From Pararhizobium gei (lineage in GTDB: Bacteria > Pseudomonadota > Alphaproteobacteria > Rhizobiales > Rhizobiaceae): a stretch of DNA of 64,000 nt. The stretch lies in contig NZ_CP119409.1 of the NCBI RefSeq assembly GCF_029223885.1, forward strand, positions 3,303,501-3,367,500, written 5' to 3'. The notes below the pieces were generated by a model, which saw only the letters and a list, made by a program, of their open reading frames with translations, ran no database searches and had not been told where the DNA came from. Position numbers and translations under genes: made by a program. This document shows positions 11,416-20,661 of this stretch, piece after piece. Each line of letters starts with the position of its first letter. Position 1 is the first letter of the stretch.

Positions 11416-12279
11416 ATGGCTGCAATGGAAAATTGGAAGCGCCGGCTGCGCAAATGGCGCAACCGGACGGCTCGGCGGCTGCTCAATACACGCATAGGCC
11501 GGGACATGCTCGTCAATTCAGTAAGCCCGAGCATCCTGACCATGACGGCGGACTGCGGCGATCACCGGATGACGTTTTCGCCGCATGATTACATCGGCCG
11601 CAAGATTTATCGCAAAGGCCATTTCGAGCGCGAAAATGTCGAGCGCCTTCTCGCCGTGCTGCACCGGCGCTGCCTCTTGCCTGACGGCACAGTGCTTCTT
11701 GAACTGGGAGGCAATATCGGCACCCAGACACTCTATTTCGCACTGAGCGGCGCTTTCCGCCGCATCCTCACGGTCGAGCCGGACCCCCGCAATTTCGCCC
11801 TGCTGCAAACCAATATCGGCCAGAACGGATTTGGGGAGCAGATCACGGCGATCAACACTGCTGCGGGCGAAAGCGAGGGCACGCTGGATTTCTTCCTCAA
11901 CCGCGACAACCATGGAAAAAGCAGCGCGATCCGGCAGAGCGACAGCGATATTGCAACAACCGTCCCGGTTCGGCCGGTCACTGACATTCTGGACGAGGCG
12001 GGCGTAAGACCTGATGATATCGGGTTGATCTGGATGGACATCGAGGGATATGAGCCGGTGGCCATCCGCTCCATGACGCCGCTGCTTCAGCGTCGCACCC
12101 CCTTCTATATGGAATTTTCGCCGGTCTTTTACGGCCCCGAGGGAACACGGGCCTTTATCGGCCACCTCGCCCGGTTCTATGAAGACTGCATTGTCTTTTT
12201 CGAGGACCGGGAGGTGGAAATGAAGGTGACCGCCCTGCCCGCCGACGAACCGCAATTCGACGTTCTCTTTTTTCCCTGA
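11416..12279 (+). CDS. FkbM family methyltransferase
   Basis: This 287-residue protein has a SAM-binding motif I, LELGGNIGTQTLYFA, near residue 95, then ILTVEPDPRNFALL, where the acidic residue binds SAM ribose. A DIGLIWMDIEGYEP segment follows, all characteristic of FkbM-type O-methyltransferases. Such enzymes methylate sugars or polyketides, often in surface-glycan loci. The basic N-terminus (KRRLRKWRNRTARRLL) could associate with membrane or a partner. It stands alone about 120 bp after the DUF993 gene and converges on the methyltransferase gene at 12297. The acceptor is unknown. Confidence 0.9.
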   Translation: MAAMENWKRRLRKWRNRTARRLLNTRIGRDMLVNSVSPSILTMTADCGDHRMTFSPHDYIGRKIYRKGHFERENVERLLAVLHRRCLLPDGTVLLELGGNIGTQTLYFALSGAFRRILTVEPDPRNFALLQTNIGQNGFGEQITAINTAAGESEGTLDFFLNRDNHGKSSAIRQSDSDIATTVPVRPVTDILDEAGVRPDDIGLIWMDIEGYEPVAIRSMTPLLQRRTPFYMEFSPVFYGPEGTRAFIGHLARFYEDCIVFFEDREVEMKVTALPADEPQFDVLFFP

Positions 12280-12296
12280 CGGCAGGGCTGTTCGTG

Positions 12297-12797
12297 TCAG
12301 CGCCTGCGATAGAAGTAGGTGCGTCCGGGCTCGGCCCCCGCGGGCAAGGGCAGTGGCTCAAGGTCGGCGTGCTCGAGCGGCAGACCGCTGGCGGCGACAC
12401 CGCCCTGATCCAGCGCCGCGGCGACCGACTGAGGAAGCCAGGTCAGCGTCACCGCATCTTTTTCCGGATAGGCCGTGCCGATATCGGCGTGAACGAAGGC
12501 AACCATCCGGCCTGCGAATTGCCGGATGGTCTCCTTGATATCGCCAAGCACCATATCGGCCTCCGGCGGCGTCGAGGCAGGATGGGCGCCGACGGCGCGA
12601 TCGAAGGCTAAGATCCGGTTGCTCGGAAACAGTTCGCGAATATGATCGTAGGTTCGGCCATTGCCGAGCCCGACTTCCAGAATGACCCCATCCGGCGGGA
12701 TCATCGCTTCTGTCCGGATGTGATTGAGAACGGCGCGCTGCGATTGCATGCGGGAAATAAAACTGTCGAGGCGGCTCATTGCGTGCTGTCCATCCAT
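12297..12797 (-). CDS. Class I SAM-dependent methyltransferase (small)
   Basis: This is a short Rossmann-fold methyltransferase of about 166 residues. Motif I reads LEVGLGNGRTYDHI, followed by ILAFDRAVG and a VLGDIKETI acidic motif. FVHADIGTAY probably lies at the active face. The start is uncertain: 12797 or 12779 (MSRLDSF) fit, while an earlier in-frame ATG at 12854 adds residues without similarity to the fold. It converges on the FkbM gene with an 18-bp gap. Its substrate is not predictable. Confidence 0.82.
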   Translation of the reverse strand: MDGQHAMSRLDSFISRMQSQRAVLNHIRTEAMIPPDGVILEVGLGNGRTYDHIRELFPSNRILAFDRAVGAHPASTPPEADMVLGDIKETIRQFAGRMVAFVHADIGTAYPEKDAVTLTWLPQSVAAALDQGGVAASGLPLEHADLEPLPLPAGAEPGRTYFYRRR

Positions 12798-12937
12798 TCC
12801 GGAACCCGTGACGTTCAAGTGGCTTAACACGGCCCCGCGTCCAAGGTCGACCATAGGATATCGACGGAGGCCAAGAATTCACCCGGCCGGCATCTATGGG
12901 ACGTGCTTGCGCCTTGTCGATATGCTAGCGTCGCCAC

Positions 12938-14110
12938 ATGAACGCCAGCGAAACATTTTTCAACACCCTCCCCGTCTTTCTGGAATTCGAGGGCGTTACC
13001 GATGTCGAAAACTACAAGCCGCTTCCGGCCGACTGGGCGCTTGCAACGGCTGACATCGTCGATTCCACCGGAGCGATCGAGGCAGGCCGTTATAAAGCCG
13101 TGAACATGGCCGGTGCCAGCGTGATCTCGGCGATCCTCAACGCGCTCGGCAAGCACGATCTTCCGTTTGTCTTCGGCGGTGACGGCGCCCTCGTTGCCGT
13201 GCCGCCCTCCGCTGTCGAAGCTGCCCGGGACGCCCTGTCGGCTGTGCAGTTATGGGTGAGACAGGAACTGCAATTGACGTTGCGTGCAGCGCTCGTTCCG
13301 GTGGCCGACGTCAATGCTGCGGGGCTCGAGGTTCGCGTCGCCCGCTTTCAGGTCAACCCGAACATTTCCTATGCCATGTTTGCCGGCGGCGGATCGAGTT
13401 GGGCGGAGGCGCGGATGAAGGAAGGGCTCTACGCCGTGCCGCCCGCAGCAGACGGCGCGCAACCGGACCTGACCGGCCTTTCCTGCCGCTGGAACCCGAT
13501 CCAGTCCCGCCACGGCGACATCGTCTCGATCATCGCTGTACCGGGCGCCTCCGGCACCGGCGAGGCTTTCCGCACGCTGATTTCCAACATCGTGGCGATT
13601 GCCGCCGAAGAGGAGCGCGCCGGTCACCCGGTTGCGGCCGAAGGTCCTCAGCTTGGTCTTTCGCCCGCAGGTCTGGCGACGGAAACGAAGACGGTTCCAA
13701 AGGGGAAGCAGTTCAGGCAGCGGCTGTTCATCCTCGCGCAATATCTGCTCACGGTTGGCCTCTTTCGCCTTGGAATGACGCTCGGGCGGTTCGATCCGAA
13801 GGAATACCGCCGCGATGTCGCCCGCAACACCGATTTCCGGAAATTCGACGACGGCCTGAAGATGACCATCGACGTCGATCCGCAGCGTCTTCAGAAAATC
13901 CAGACCCTTCTCGAGAAGGCTGCCAGCGCCGGCATCACCCGCTACGGGCTGCACCGACAGGATTCTGCATTGATGACCTGCATCGTGCCCACGCCGCTCA
14001 GCCACGACCACATGCATTTTATCGACGGCGCCGCGGGAGGCTACGCGATGGCGGCCAGCCGCCTGAAGAAACAGACCCCCGGCACCCACGCTTCAGCGCT
14101 TACGCCTTGA
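12938..14110 (+). CDS. DUF3095 family protein
   Basis: This 390-residue protein matches the DUF3095 family. The N-terminal part has ATADIVDSTGAIEAG (residues 37-51) and FVFGGDGALVAVP (residues 77-89), which resemble the metal-binding aspartate strand and the GGD turn of class III nucleotide cyclase/GGDEF folds. A nucleotide-cyclase-like or degenerate signalling role is therefore possible, but no activity is established. A hydrophobic stretch around residues 268-285 (LFILAQYLLTVGLFRLGMTL) may touch the membrane. It stands alone between convergent neighbours and overlaps the 3' end of the dehydrogenase gene by 11 bp. Confidence 0.82.
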   Translation: MNASETFFNTLPVFLEFEGVTDVENYKPLPADWALATADIVDSTGAIEAGRYKAVNMAGASVISAILNALGKHDLPFVFGGDGALVAVPPSAVEAARDALSAVQLWVRQELQLTLRAALVPVADVNAAGLEVRVARFQVNPNISYAMFAGGGSSWAEARMKEGLYAVPPAADGAQPDLTGLSCRWNPIQSRHGDIVSIIAVPGASGTGEAFRTLISNIVAIAAEEERAGHPVAAEGPQLGLSPAGLATETKTVPKGKQFRQRLFILAQYLLTVGLFRLGMTLGRFDPKEYRRDVARNTDFRKFDDGLKMTIDVDPQRLQKIQTLLEKAASAGITRYGLHRQDSALMTCIVPTPLSHDHMHFIDGAAGGYAMAASRLKKQTPGTHASALTP

Positions 14111-15443
14111 CGATCTTGCCACCCGTTATTCCACGGCGCGCAAAAACATTGCGCGTGTCGACGATCAGCGGCGACCAGCGGGCCAGCGACGCATAGTCCA
14201 CGGTATCATGGTCGGTAGCGATGAGTACGGCGTCGAACGACGCCACCGACGGCTCGTCGAGCGCCACGGATTGCCGGCCCTTGAGCGCCATATATTCCCG
14301 CGTGCGCGGGATTTCTGCCACATGAGGATCGTGATAGCAGGCGCTTCCGCCACGTTCCTCGATCAGTTCGATCAGTTTGAGAGAGGGACTTTCGCGGATA
14401 TCCGGCACGTTTTTCTTGTAGGCGAGGCCGACAACCAGAACGCGCGAGCGGCTGAGCGCTTTGCCGCAATGGACATCGAGCGCTTCTGCCAGCCGTCCGA
14501 CAACGTGGCGCGGCATGGCCGAATTGATCTCGCCAGCCAGTTCGATGAACCGGGTCGGCAACTCGAATTCCCGTGATTTCCAGGTAAGATAGAAAGGATC
14601 GATCGGAATGCAGTGGCCGCCCAACCCCGGCCCCGGGTAGAAGGGCATATAGCCGAAGGGCTTGGTCTTGGCCGCATCCACCACTTCCCATATGTCGATA
14701 CCCATGGCCTCGTAGACGACCTTCAGTTCGTTGACGAGCGCGATGTTGACAGCGCGAAAGATGTTTTCCGTCAGCTTGACGGCCTCGGCGGTCGCGGTCG
14801 AGGATACGGGAACGACGGTATCGACTGCGAGGCTGTAGAAGGCCTCCATCAGTCTTGCCGCATCCGCGCCATCACCGGCCACGATCTTCGGAATGCTGGA
14901 CGTGTGGAAATCCCGGTTGCCGGGATCCTCGCGCTCCGGCGAAAAGCCGAGGAAGAAATCCTGTCCCGGGGTCAACCCGGTTTTTTCGAGAATCGGCCGC
15001 ACCACCTCGTCGGTCGTTCCGGGATAGGTGGTGGATTCCAGCACCACCAGTTGTCCCGGCCGCAGTGTCTCGGCAATGGTCGCGCAGGTTCGGGTAATGT
15101 AGGAAAGGTCCGGCTCGCGATATTTTGTCAGAGGGGTGGGAACGCAGATGACGATGATATCGCAGGCGGCGAGGCCGGAGAATTCCGTCGTCGCACGAAA
15201 ACGCCCTGCCCCGGTCTCGGCTCGCAGAACGGTATCCGGCACTGCCTCGATATAGGAACGACCGGCATCGATATCGACGATCTTTTGCGGATCGATGTCG
15301 AAGCCGGTAACCGTCAAACCACCACGGGCGACGGTCATCGCCAGGGGCAAGCCGACATAGCCTAAACCGATGATGCCGGCATGCGCGGTCTTGTCTGTGA
15401 TCTTGGAGAGCAGGATTTCGCTGGAGGAGGAAAGAACGGTCAA
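14100..15443 (-). CDS. Nucleotide-sugar dehydrogenase (UDP-HexNAc/UDP-glucose type)
   Basis: This 447-residue enzyme belongs to the UDP-glucose/GDP-mannose dehydrogenase family, WbpA/TviB branch. The N-terminal Rossmann motif is IGLGYVGLPLA. The central domain contains LTENIFRAVNIALVNEL, and the catalytic cysteine sits in GPGLGGHCIPIDP. The C-terminal UDP-binding domain includes VLVVGLAYKKNVPDIRESPS. It performs the two-step NAD-dependent oxidation of C6 to make a nucleotide uronic acid for surface polysaccharide. It is transcribed away from the ABC/glycosyltransferase cluster and separated from it by a 423-bp promoter region, so a link to that cluster is possible but unproven. Confidence 0.93.
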   Translation of the reverse strand: MTVLSSSSEILLSKITDKTAHAGIIGLGYVGLPLAMTVARGGLTVTGFDIDPQKIVDIDAGRSYIEAVPDTVLRAETGAGRFRATTEFSGLAACDIIVICVPTPLTKYREPDLSYITRTCATIAETLRPGQLVVLESTTYPGTTDEVVRPILEKTGLTPGQDFFLGFSPEREDPGNRDFHTSSIPKIVAGDGADAARLMEAFYSLAVDTVVPVSSTATAEAVKLTENIFRAVNIALVNELKVVYEAMGIDIWEVVDAAKTKPFGYMPFYPGPGLGGHCIPIDPFYLTWKSREFELPTRFIELAGEINSAMPRHVVGRLAEALDVHCGKALSRSRVLVVGLAYKKNVPDIRESPSLKLIELIEERGGSACYHDPHVAEIPRTREYMALKGRQSVALDEPSVASFDAVLIATDHDTVDYASLARWSPLIVDTRNVFARRGITGGKIVKA

Positions 15444-15866
15444 GGCAGAATTCCCGGCGGATCGTGCGCATCAGCGGCTTTGAAGAATGCGGGTCAGTTG
15501 AGGATAAATTTCGCGGGTGTCAAGCAAGACGCTCAACCTGCCTCCTCGATCTCCGCCGCAGGCGCGCTGTCTTTCGCAGCCTTTGGAACAAAAAAAACGG
15601 CCGCACGGCGCGCTTTGCGGAACAAGTCGGACGCTTTGGCGGTTTGTTGCGATTGGCGGGAGCAATCTCCAAGTGCGTGCCGCGATCCTCTTCGAAAGAT
15701 TGGCATTTCGCCTTGAGGACATGGAACAGCAGAACGCATTTTAGCCATTGTAGGTCATGGACAGGTGAAATGCCGTGCGATAGTCTTTTTCTGAAGAAGA
15801 CCGGCCACAGGCCGAAAAATAAGCGGCCGTGACGTATAGCTGCCGGAAACAGGGAAATGTGCTGGC
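15444..15866. other. Divergent intergenic region, no gene seen
   Basis: The 423 bp between the divergent nucleotide-sugar dehydrogenase and ABC-importer genes have no open frame with coding character. They must hold the promoters of both units. No clear operator palindrome or riboswitch was recognised. Confidence 0.6.
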
Positions 15867-17762
15867 ATGAATTCAGGCGCGGACCTGCTGCGAATTGAAG
15901 ATCTGAGTATCTCGTTCGCGATGCTCGGCGGGCAGATTGATGCCGTGCGCAAGGCCAGCCTTCGCGTCATGCCCGGCAAGGTTACCGCCCTGGTCGGAGA
16001 ATCCGGCTCCGGCAAATCCGTCATCAGCCAGGCCGTCATGGGTATTCTGCCAAAAACTGCCAGCACCAGCGGCCGCATCCTGTTCTGCGACCCCGCAGCA
16101 TCTTCCACGCCGGTCGATCTTTTGCGCCTGCCGCGTGACGGAAAAGAAATCCGCCATTTGCGCGGCAATCGCATCGGCAAGATCTTTCAGGAGCCGATGA
16201 CATCGCTCTCGCCGCTGCATACCATCGGCAACCAGATCAGCGAATCCCTGACAATTCACACTCCCATGACGCGCAGCGAACGGCGCGAGCGGACCGAGGA
16301 GATGCTTGGCCTTGTCGGCTTCGCAAAGCCGGCGCGCGCCTTCGACATGTACTCGTTCGAACTTTCGGGCGGCATGCGCCAGCGCGCCATGATCGCCATG
16401 GCGCTGATCTGCAACCCCTCGCTGCTGATCGCCGACGAGCCGACGACGGCGCTTGACGTCACCATCCAGGCGCAGATCCTGCAGCTTTTGCGCGGCCTGC
16501 AGACCAAGCTGAACATGGCGATGCTTCTGATCACCCATGATCTCGGCGTGGTGGCCAATGTCGCCGACGAAGTGGTGGTGATCTATCATGGCGAGATCAT
16601 GGAAGCCGGTCCCGTCGAAACCATCTTTCGCAATCCATCGCACCCTTATCTCAAGGGATTGATGGCGGCGGTTCCACATTTCGACATGAAACCCGGAGAA
16701 CGGCTGAAGGCGCTGCGCGACGTGCCCGTCAATACCGGTATGCTGCTCGGCAAGAAGAAGCTTGCGGCCGAACCCGGCAAAGCCGGTGTCCTTCTGTCTG
16801 TCCGCGATATCAGCAAGACTTTCACGACACGCAAATCCAGCTGGTTCAAAAGTGAAGCGGCGACAGCGACCAAGGCGGTCGACAGTGTGAGCTTCGACAT
16901 CATGCGCGGCGAATGCCTGGGTCTCGTCGGCGAAAGCGGCTGCGGCAAGACGACCGTCAGCAAGATCCTGATGCGGGCCGTCACCCCTGATCAGGGCACA
17001 ATCGTCCTGAACAGCAGCGACGGGCCGATCGACGTCCTGAATGCCGAGGGCAATGATCTTCAGACGTTGCGAACTCGGGTGCAGATGGTTTTCCAGGATC
17101 CGGTCTCCTCCCTGTCGCCACGCATGACGGTGCAGAACATTCTCAGCGAGCCGCTCGAAATCCACGGTCGCGGCAGCAGCAAGACACGCGCCGAAACCGT
17201 GAAGGCGCTGCTCAAGGCGATTGGCCTGCACGAGCGCCACCTCAACCGCTATCCGCACAGTTTCTCCGGTGGGCAGCGCCAGCGGATTGGAATTGCGAGG
17301 GCGCTGGCGCTCGGGCCGGATCTTCTGATCTGTGATGAGCCCGTTTCCGCGCTCGACGTTTCCGTGCAGGCGCAGATCCTCAACTTGTTGAAAGATCTGC
17401 AAAAAGAACTCGGACTGACCTATCTGTTCATCTCCCACAATCTTGCGGTGGTCGATTATATGGCGGACCGGATCGCGGTGATGTGCGGCGGACGGATCGT
17501 CGAGATCGCGCCACGCGAGACGCTGATGCGCGCACCGGTCCATCCCTATACGAAGTCTCTTCTTGCCGCAGTTCCCTTCCCCGATCTCGATCGGCCGCTG
17601 GACTTTGCTGCACTCAATCCGAGCGGTGCAGCCGACAAACGCAGCTGGGGACGGCATTTTTCCAACGAGGGAGACGAGGACGCCCTGGCGACCGCCGACC
17701 TCGGCAACGGACATCTGGTTCTGGCGCGACGCGGCGCCGATGCAAGGGAGTTGCAGCCATGA
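15867..17762 (+). CDS. Peptide/nickel-type ABC importer ATPase, two fused domains
   Basis: This 631-residue protein joins the two ATPases (DppD-like and DppF-like) of an oligopeptide-type importer. Domain 1 has Walker A GESGSGKS near residue 48, signature LSGGMRQRAM and Walker B LLIADEPTTALD. Domain 2 has GESGCGKTT near residue 355, FSGGQRQRIG and LLICDEPVSALD. Each is followed by the HPY motif (HPYLKGLMAAVP, HPYTKSLLAAVP) typical of peptide-importer ATPases. Fusions of this kind are common in rhizobia. Its stop overlaps the next gene start (ATGA). It is the first gene of a plus-strand operon that continues into three glycosyltransferases. Confidence 0.95.
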   Translation: MNSGADLLRIEDLSISFAMLGGQIDAVRKASLRVMPGKVTALVGESGSGKSVISQAVMGILPKTASTSGRILFCDPAASSTPVDLLRLPRDGKEIRHLRGNRIGKIFQEPMTSLSPLHTIGNQISESLTIHTPMTRSERRERTEEMLGLVGFAKPARAFDMYSFELSGGMRQRAMIAMALICNPSLLIADEPTTALDVTIQAQILQLLRGLQTKLNMAMLLITHDLGVVANVADEVVVIYHGEIMEAGPVETIFRNPSHPYLKGLMAAVPHFDMKPGERLKALRDVPVNTGMLLGKKKLAAEPGKAGVLLSVRDISKTFTTRKSSWFKSEAATATKAVDSVSFDIMRGECLGLVGESGCGKTTVSKILMRAVTPDQGTIVLNSSDGPIDVLNAEGNDLQTLRTRVQMVFQDPVSSLSPRMTVQNILSEPLEIHGRGSSKTRAETVKALLKAIGLHERHLNRYPHSFSGGQRQRIGIARALALGPDLLICDEPVSALDVSVQAQILNLLKDLQKELGLTYLFISHNLAVVDYMADRIAVMCGGRIVEIAPRETLMRAPVHPYTKSLLAAVPFPDLDRPLDFAALNPSGAADKRSWGRHFSNEGDEDALATADLGNGHLVLARRGADARELQP

Positions 17763-19660
17763 TTACACGGCGAATGACCCTCGGTATGCTGGCCTCGGCC
17801 TTTTTGCCCGGCACGAGCCGCGCGGCCCCCGAACCCGATTACCTCAGGCCCTATCTGCGCGCCCAGACGCTGCCCGTTCTGAGCGACCGGATTCCGAAGA
17901 ACCCGCGCCGAGTGAATCTCGCTGCCATGGGCCGCGAGCCCGGCGCGTATGGCGGCACGGCGCGCATGGTGATCGGCAGTCAGAAAGACATCCGCATGAT
18001 GACGATCAACGGCTATGCCCGCTTGGTCGGTTACGATGAGCATCTGAATTTCCAACCGGATATCCTCGAAAGCTACGAGGTTCAGGAAGGCCGGATTTTC
18101 ACCTTCAGGATCAGGGATGGCCACCGCTGGTCGAACGGCAGTTATCTGACGGCGGAAGATTTCCGCTATACATGGGAAGACGTCATTCTCAACAAGGAAC
18201 TGCGCAAGGGCGGCGTTCAACGGGAGTTGCTGGCCGATGGCGAGCCGCCGGTCTTCGAGGTGATTGACGACCTGACGGTGCGGTACAGCTGGGCTGCTCC
18301 CAACCCGGATTTTCTGCCCGGACTGGCCGCTGCCTCTCCGGTGGTTATCCTGCTGCCGTCAGCCTATATGCGACACTTTCATAAGAACTATCAGGACAAT
18401 TTCCGTCTTTCGGCCCTGATGAAGCAGTATCGCGCCAAGAAATGGACGGACCTGCACATCAAGATGTCCCGGCAATACCGTCCGGAAAATCCTGAGCTTC
18501 CCTCCCTCGATCCTTGGGTAAACCGGACTGCGCCGCCCGCCGAGCAGTTCATTTTCGAGCGCAACCCGTTCTTTCACCGGGTGGACGAAAACGGCCTGCA
18601 GCTTCCCTATATCGATCGCTTCGTCCTCAACATCAGCTCGGCGGAGATCATTGCCGCCAAGACTGGCGCCGGCGAGAGTGACCTGCAATCCACCGGCGTC
18701 GATTTCGTCGATTATGCCTTCTTCAAGGATGCCGAGAAGCGTTATCCAGTCAAAGTGAACCTGTGGAAACGCACGCAAGGGTCGCGCGTCGCCCTGCTGC
18801 CGAACCTGAATTGCGGTGACGCGGTCTGGCGCAAGCTGTTCTGGGATGTCCGCGTCCGGCGCGCGCTGTCCCTCGCAATCGACAGGCATGAAATCAACAT
18901 GGTCAGCTTTTACGGGCTGGGCAAGGAAAGCGCCGATACCGTTCTTCCTGACAGCCCCCTGTTCAAGCCCGAATATGCGGCAGCCTGGTCCAGCCACGAT
19001 CCCGATCAAGCCAACGCCCTGCTGGACGAGGTGGGCCTCATAGAGAGGAACAGCGATGGTGTCCGCCTGCTTCCCGATGGCAGGGAGGCCAAGATCGTCA
19101 TAGAGACCGCCGGCGAAAGCACGCTGGAGACCGATGTCCTGGAATTGATCAAGGACCATTGGAGCAAGATCGGCTTCTCGCTTTTCGTAAAAACCTCCCA
19201 GCGCGACGTGTTCCGCAGCCGTGCGATGGGCGGCGACATCATGATGTCGATGTGGACCGGCATCGAGAACGGGGTGCCGACCGCCGACATGAACCCCGCC
19301 CAGCTTGCCCCAAGCGCCGACGATCAGTTGCAGTGGCCGGTCTGGGGCATGCACTACCTTTCGATAGGCCAGAACGGTCACGCGCCGGAGCTGCCCGAAG
19401 CGACGCAACTGGTTGAATTGCTCAAGCAATGGCGCAGGACCGTGGATACGCAGGGACGCACGGCCATCTGGCACCAGATGCTGAACATCTACACGCAGAA
19501 CGTCTTTTCCATCGGCATCGTCAATTCGACGCTGCAGCCGGTGCTGCATTCGTCGCGCATGCGCAACGTTCCCGAAAAAGGCCTATACGGTTTCGAACCC
19601 ACCTGTTACCTCGGTGTCTATATGCCGGACACGTTCTGGTATAGCAGCGAGGTCAGCTAA
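17759..19660 (+). CDS. Peptide-type ABC importer substrate-binding protein
   Basis: This 633-residue binding protein of solute-binding family 5 starts at the ATGA overlap at 17759. The N-terminus MITRRMTLGMLASAFLPGTS is a short signal with an RR pair, possibly twin-arginine but lacking the full consensus. The body has the family segments FQPDILESYEV, FTFRIRDGHRWSNG, LTAEDFRYTWEDV, and a second half with VRRALSLAIDRHEIN. It is longer than DppA (about 535 residues), like the 600+ residue group that binds larger or glycosylated ligands. An upstream in-frame start at 17483 runs through the ATPase gene and was rejected. Confidence 0.93.
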   Translation: MITRRMTLGMLASAFLPGTSRAAPEPDYLRPYLRAQTLPVLSDRIPKNPRRVNLAAMGREPGAYGGTARMVIGSQKDIRMMTINGYARLVGYDEHLNFQPDILESYEVQEGRIFTFRIRDGHRWSNGSYLTAEDFRYTWEDVILNKELRKGGVQRELLADGEPPVFEVIDDLTVRYSWAAPNPDFLPGLAAASPVVILLPSAYMRHFHKNYQDNFRLSALMKQYRAKKWTDLHIKMSRQYRPENPELPSLDPWVNRTAPPAEQFIFERNPFFHRVDENGLQLPYIDRFVLNISSAEIIAAKTGAGESDLQSTGVDFVDYAFFKDAEKRYPVKVNLWKRTQGSRVALLPNLNCGDAVWRKLFWDVRVRRALSLAIDRHEINMVSFYGLGKESADTVLPDSPLFKPEYAAAWSSHDPDQANALLDEVGLIERNSDGVRLLPDGREAKIVIETAGESTLETDVLELIKDHWSKIGFSLFVKTSQRDVFRSRAMGGDIMMSMWTGIENGVPTADMNPAQLAPSADDQLQWPVWGMHYLSIGQNGHAPELPEATQLVELLKQWRRTVDTQGRTAIWHQMLNIYTQNVFSIGIVNSTLQPVLHSSRMRNVPEKGLYGFEPTCYLGVYMPDTFWYSSEVS

Positions 19661-19662
19661 GC

Positions 19663-20661
19663 ATGGTTCGGTACATTTTCTGGCGTGTTCTGGCGATGAT
19701 CCCGACCCTGCTGGTTATTTCGGCGCTGGTCTTCCTGATTATCGAATTGCCGCCGGGCGATTATTTCGAGAGCTATATTTCCGAACTGCGCGCGCAGGGC
19801 GAAGCGGTCGATATGGCCGAGATCGAGGAACTGCGCGCCCAGTACGGCTTCGACCAACCGCCGGTCCTTCGCTATTTTCACTGGGTCGCCGGCATGACGC
19901 AGGGCGACTTCGGATATTCCTTCGAATACCAGCTACCGGTGAACGAGGTCGTCGGCGACCGGCTCTGGCTCACCGTTCTCGTCTCCTTCGTCACCATTCT
20001 CTTCACATGGCTCATCGCCTTCCCCATCGGCATCTATTCGGCGACCCATCAATACAGCTGGGGCGATTACGGGCTGACATTCCTCGGGCTGATTGGCATT
20101 GCCATCCCCAACTTCATGTTCGCTCTGATCCTGATGTATTTCGCCAATATCTGGTTCGGAACCTCCATCGGCCACCTGATGGACCAGAAATATCTGGCCG
20201 AGCCGATGAGCTGGGAAAAAGCCAAGTCGATCCTCGAACATCTCTGGATCCCGGTGCTGATCATCGGTACTGCCGGCACTGCCGGCATGATCCGGCGGTT
20301 GCGCGCCAATCTGCTTGACGAGCTGCAGAAACAATATGTCGTGACGGCGCGTGCCAAGGGGCTCCACCCGTTCCGGGCGCTGGTCAAATATCCGCTGCGC
20401 ATGGCGCTGAACTTCTTCATTTCCGACATCGGTTCGATCCTGCCGGCGATCATCTCCGGCGCCGAAATCACCGCGATCGTCCTGTCTCTCGAAACAACCG
20501 GGCCGATGCTGATCAAGGCGCTCCAGAGCCAGGATATGTATCTGGCCGGATCCTTCCTGATGTTCCTGGCTTTTTTGACCGTGATCGGGGTCCTGGTGTC
20601 GGATATCGCGCTTGCGCTGCTCGATCCCCGCATCAGATTGCAAGGCGGTAGCACCAAGTGA
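19663..20661 (+). CDS. Peptide-type ABC importer permease (DppB type)
   Basis: This 332-residue permease opens MVRYIFWRVLAMIPTLLVIS, the usual first helix of DppB/OppB proteins. The family EAA loop is TARAKGLHPFRALVKYPLRM near residue 228. The periplasmic loop contains the conserved LRAQYGFDQPPVLRYFHWV stretch. It begins 2 bp after the binding-protein stop and ends with a GTGA overlap into the next permease, so expression is coupled. Confidence 0.95.
   Translation: MVRYIFWRVLAMIPTLLVISALVFLIIELPPGDYFESYISELRAQGEAVDMAEIEELRAQYGFDQPPVLRYFHWVAGMTQGDFGYSFEYQLPVNEVVGDRLWLTVLVSFVTILFTWLIAFPIGIYSATHQYSWGDYGLTFLGLIGIAIPNFMFALILMYFANIWFGTSIGHLMDQKYLAEPMSWEKAKSILEHLWIPVLIIGTAGTAGMIRRLRANLLDELQKQYVVTARAKGLHPFRALVKYPLRMALNFFISDIGSILPAIISGAEITAIVLSLETTGPMLIKALQSQDMYLAGSFLMFLAFLTVIGVLVSDIALALLDPRIRLQGGSTK

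Noticed and set aside
15873..17714. 613-codon open frame antisense to the fused ATPase
   Set aside because: It mirrors the ATPase codon pattern and has no domain; the plus-strand gene has all ABC motifs. Long antisense frames are common in GC-rich DNA.
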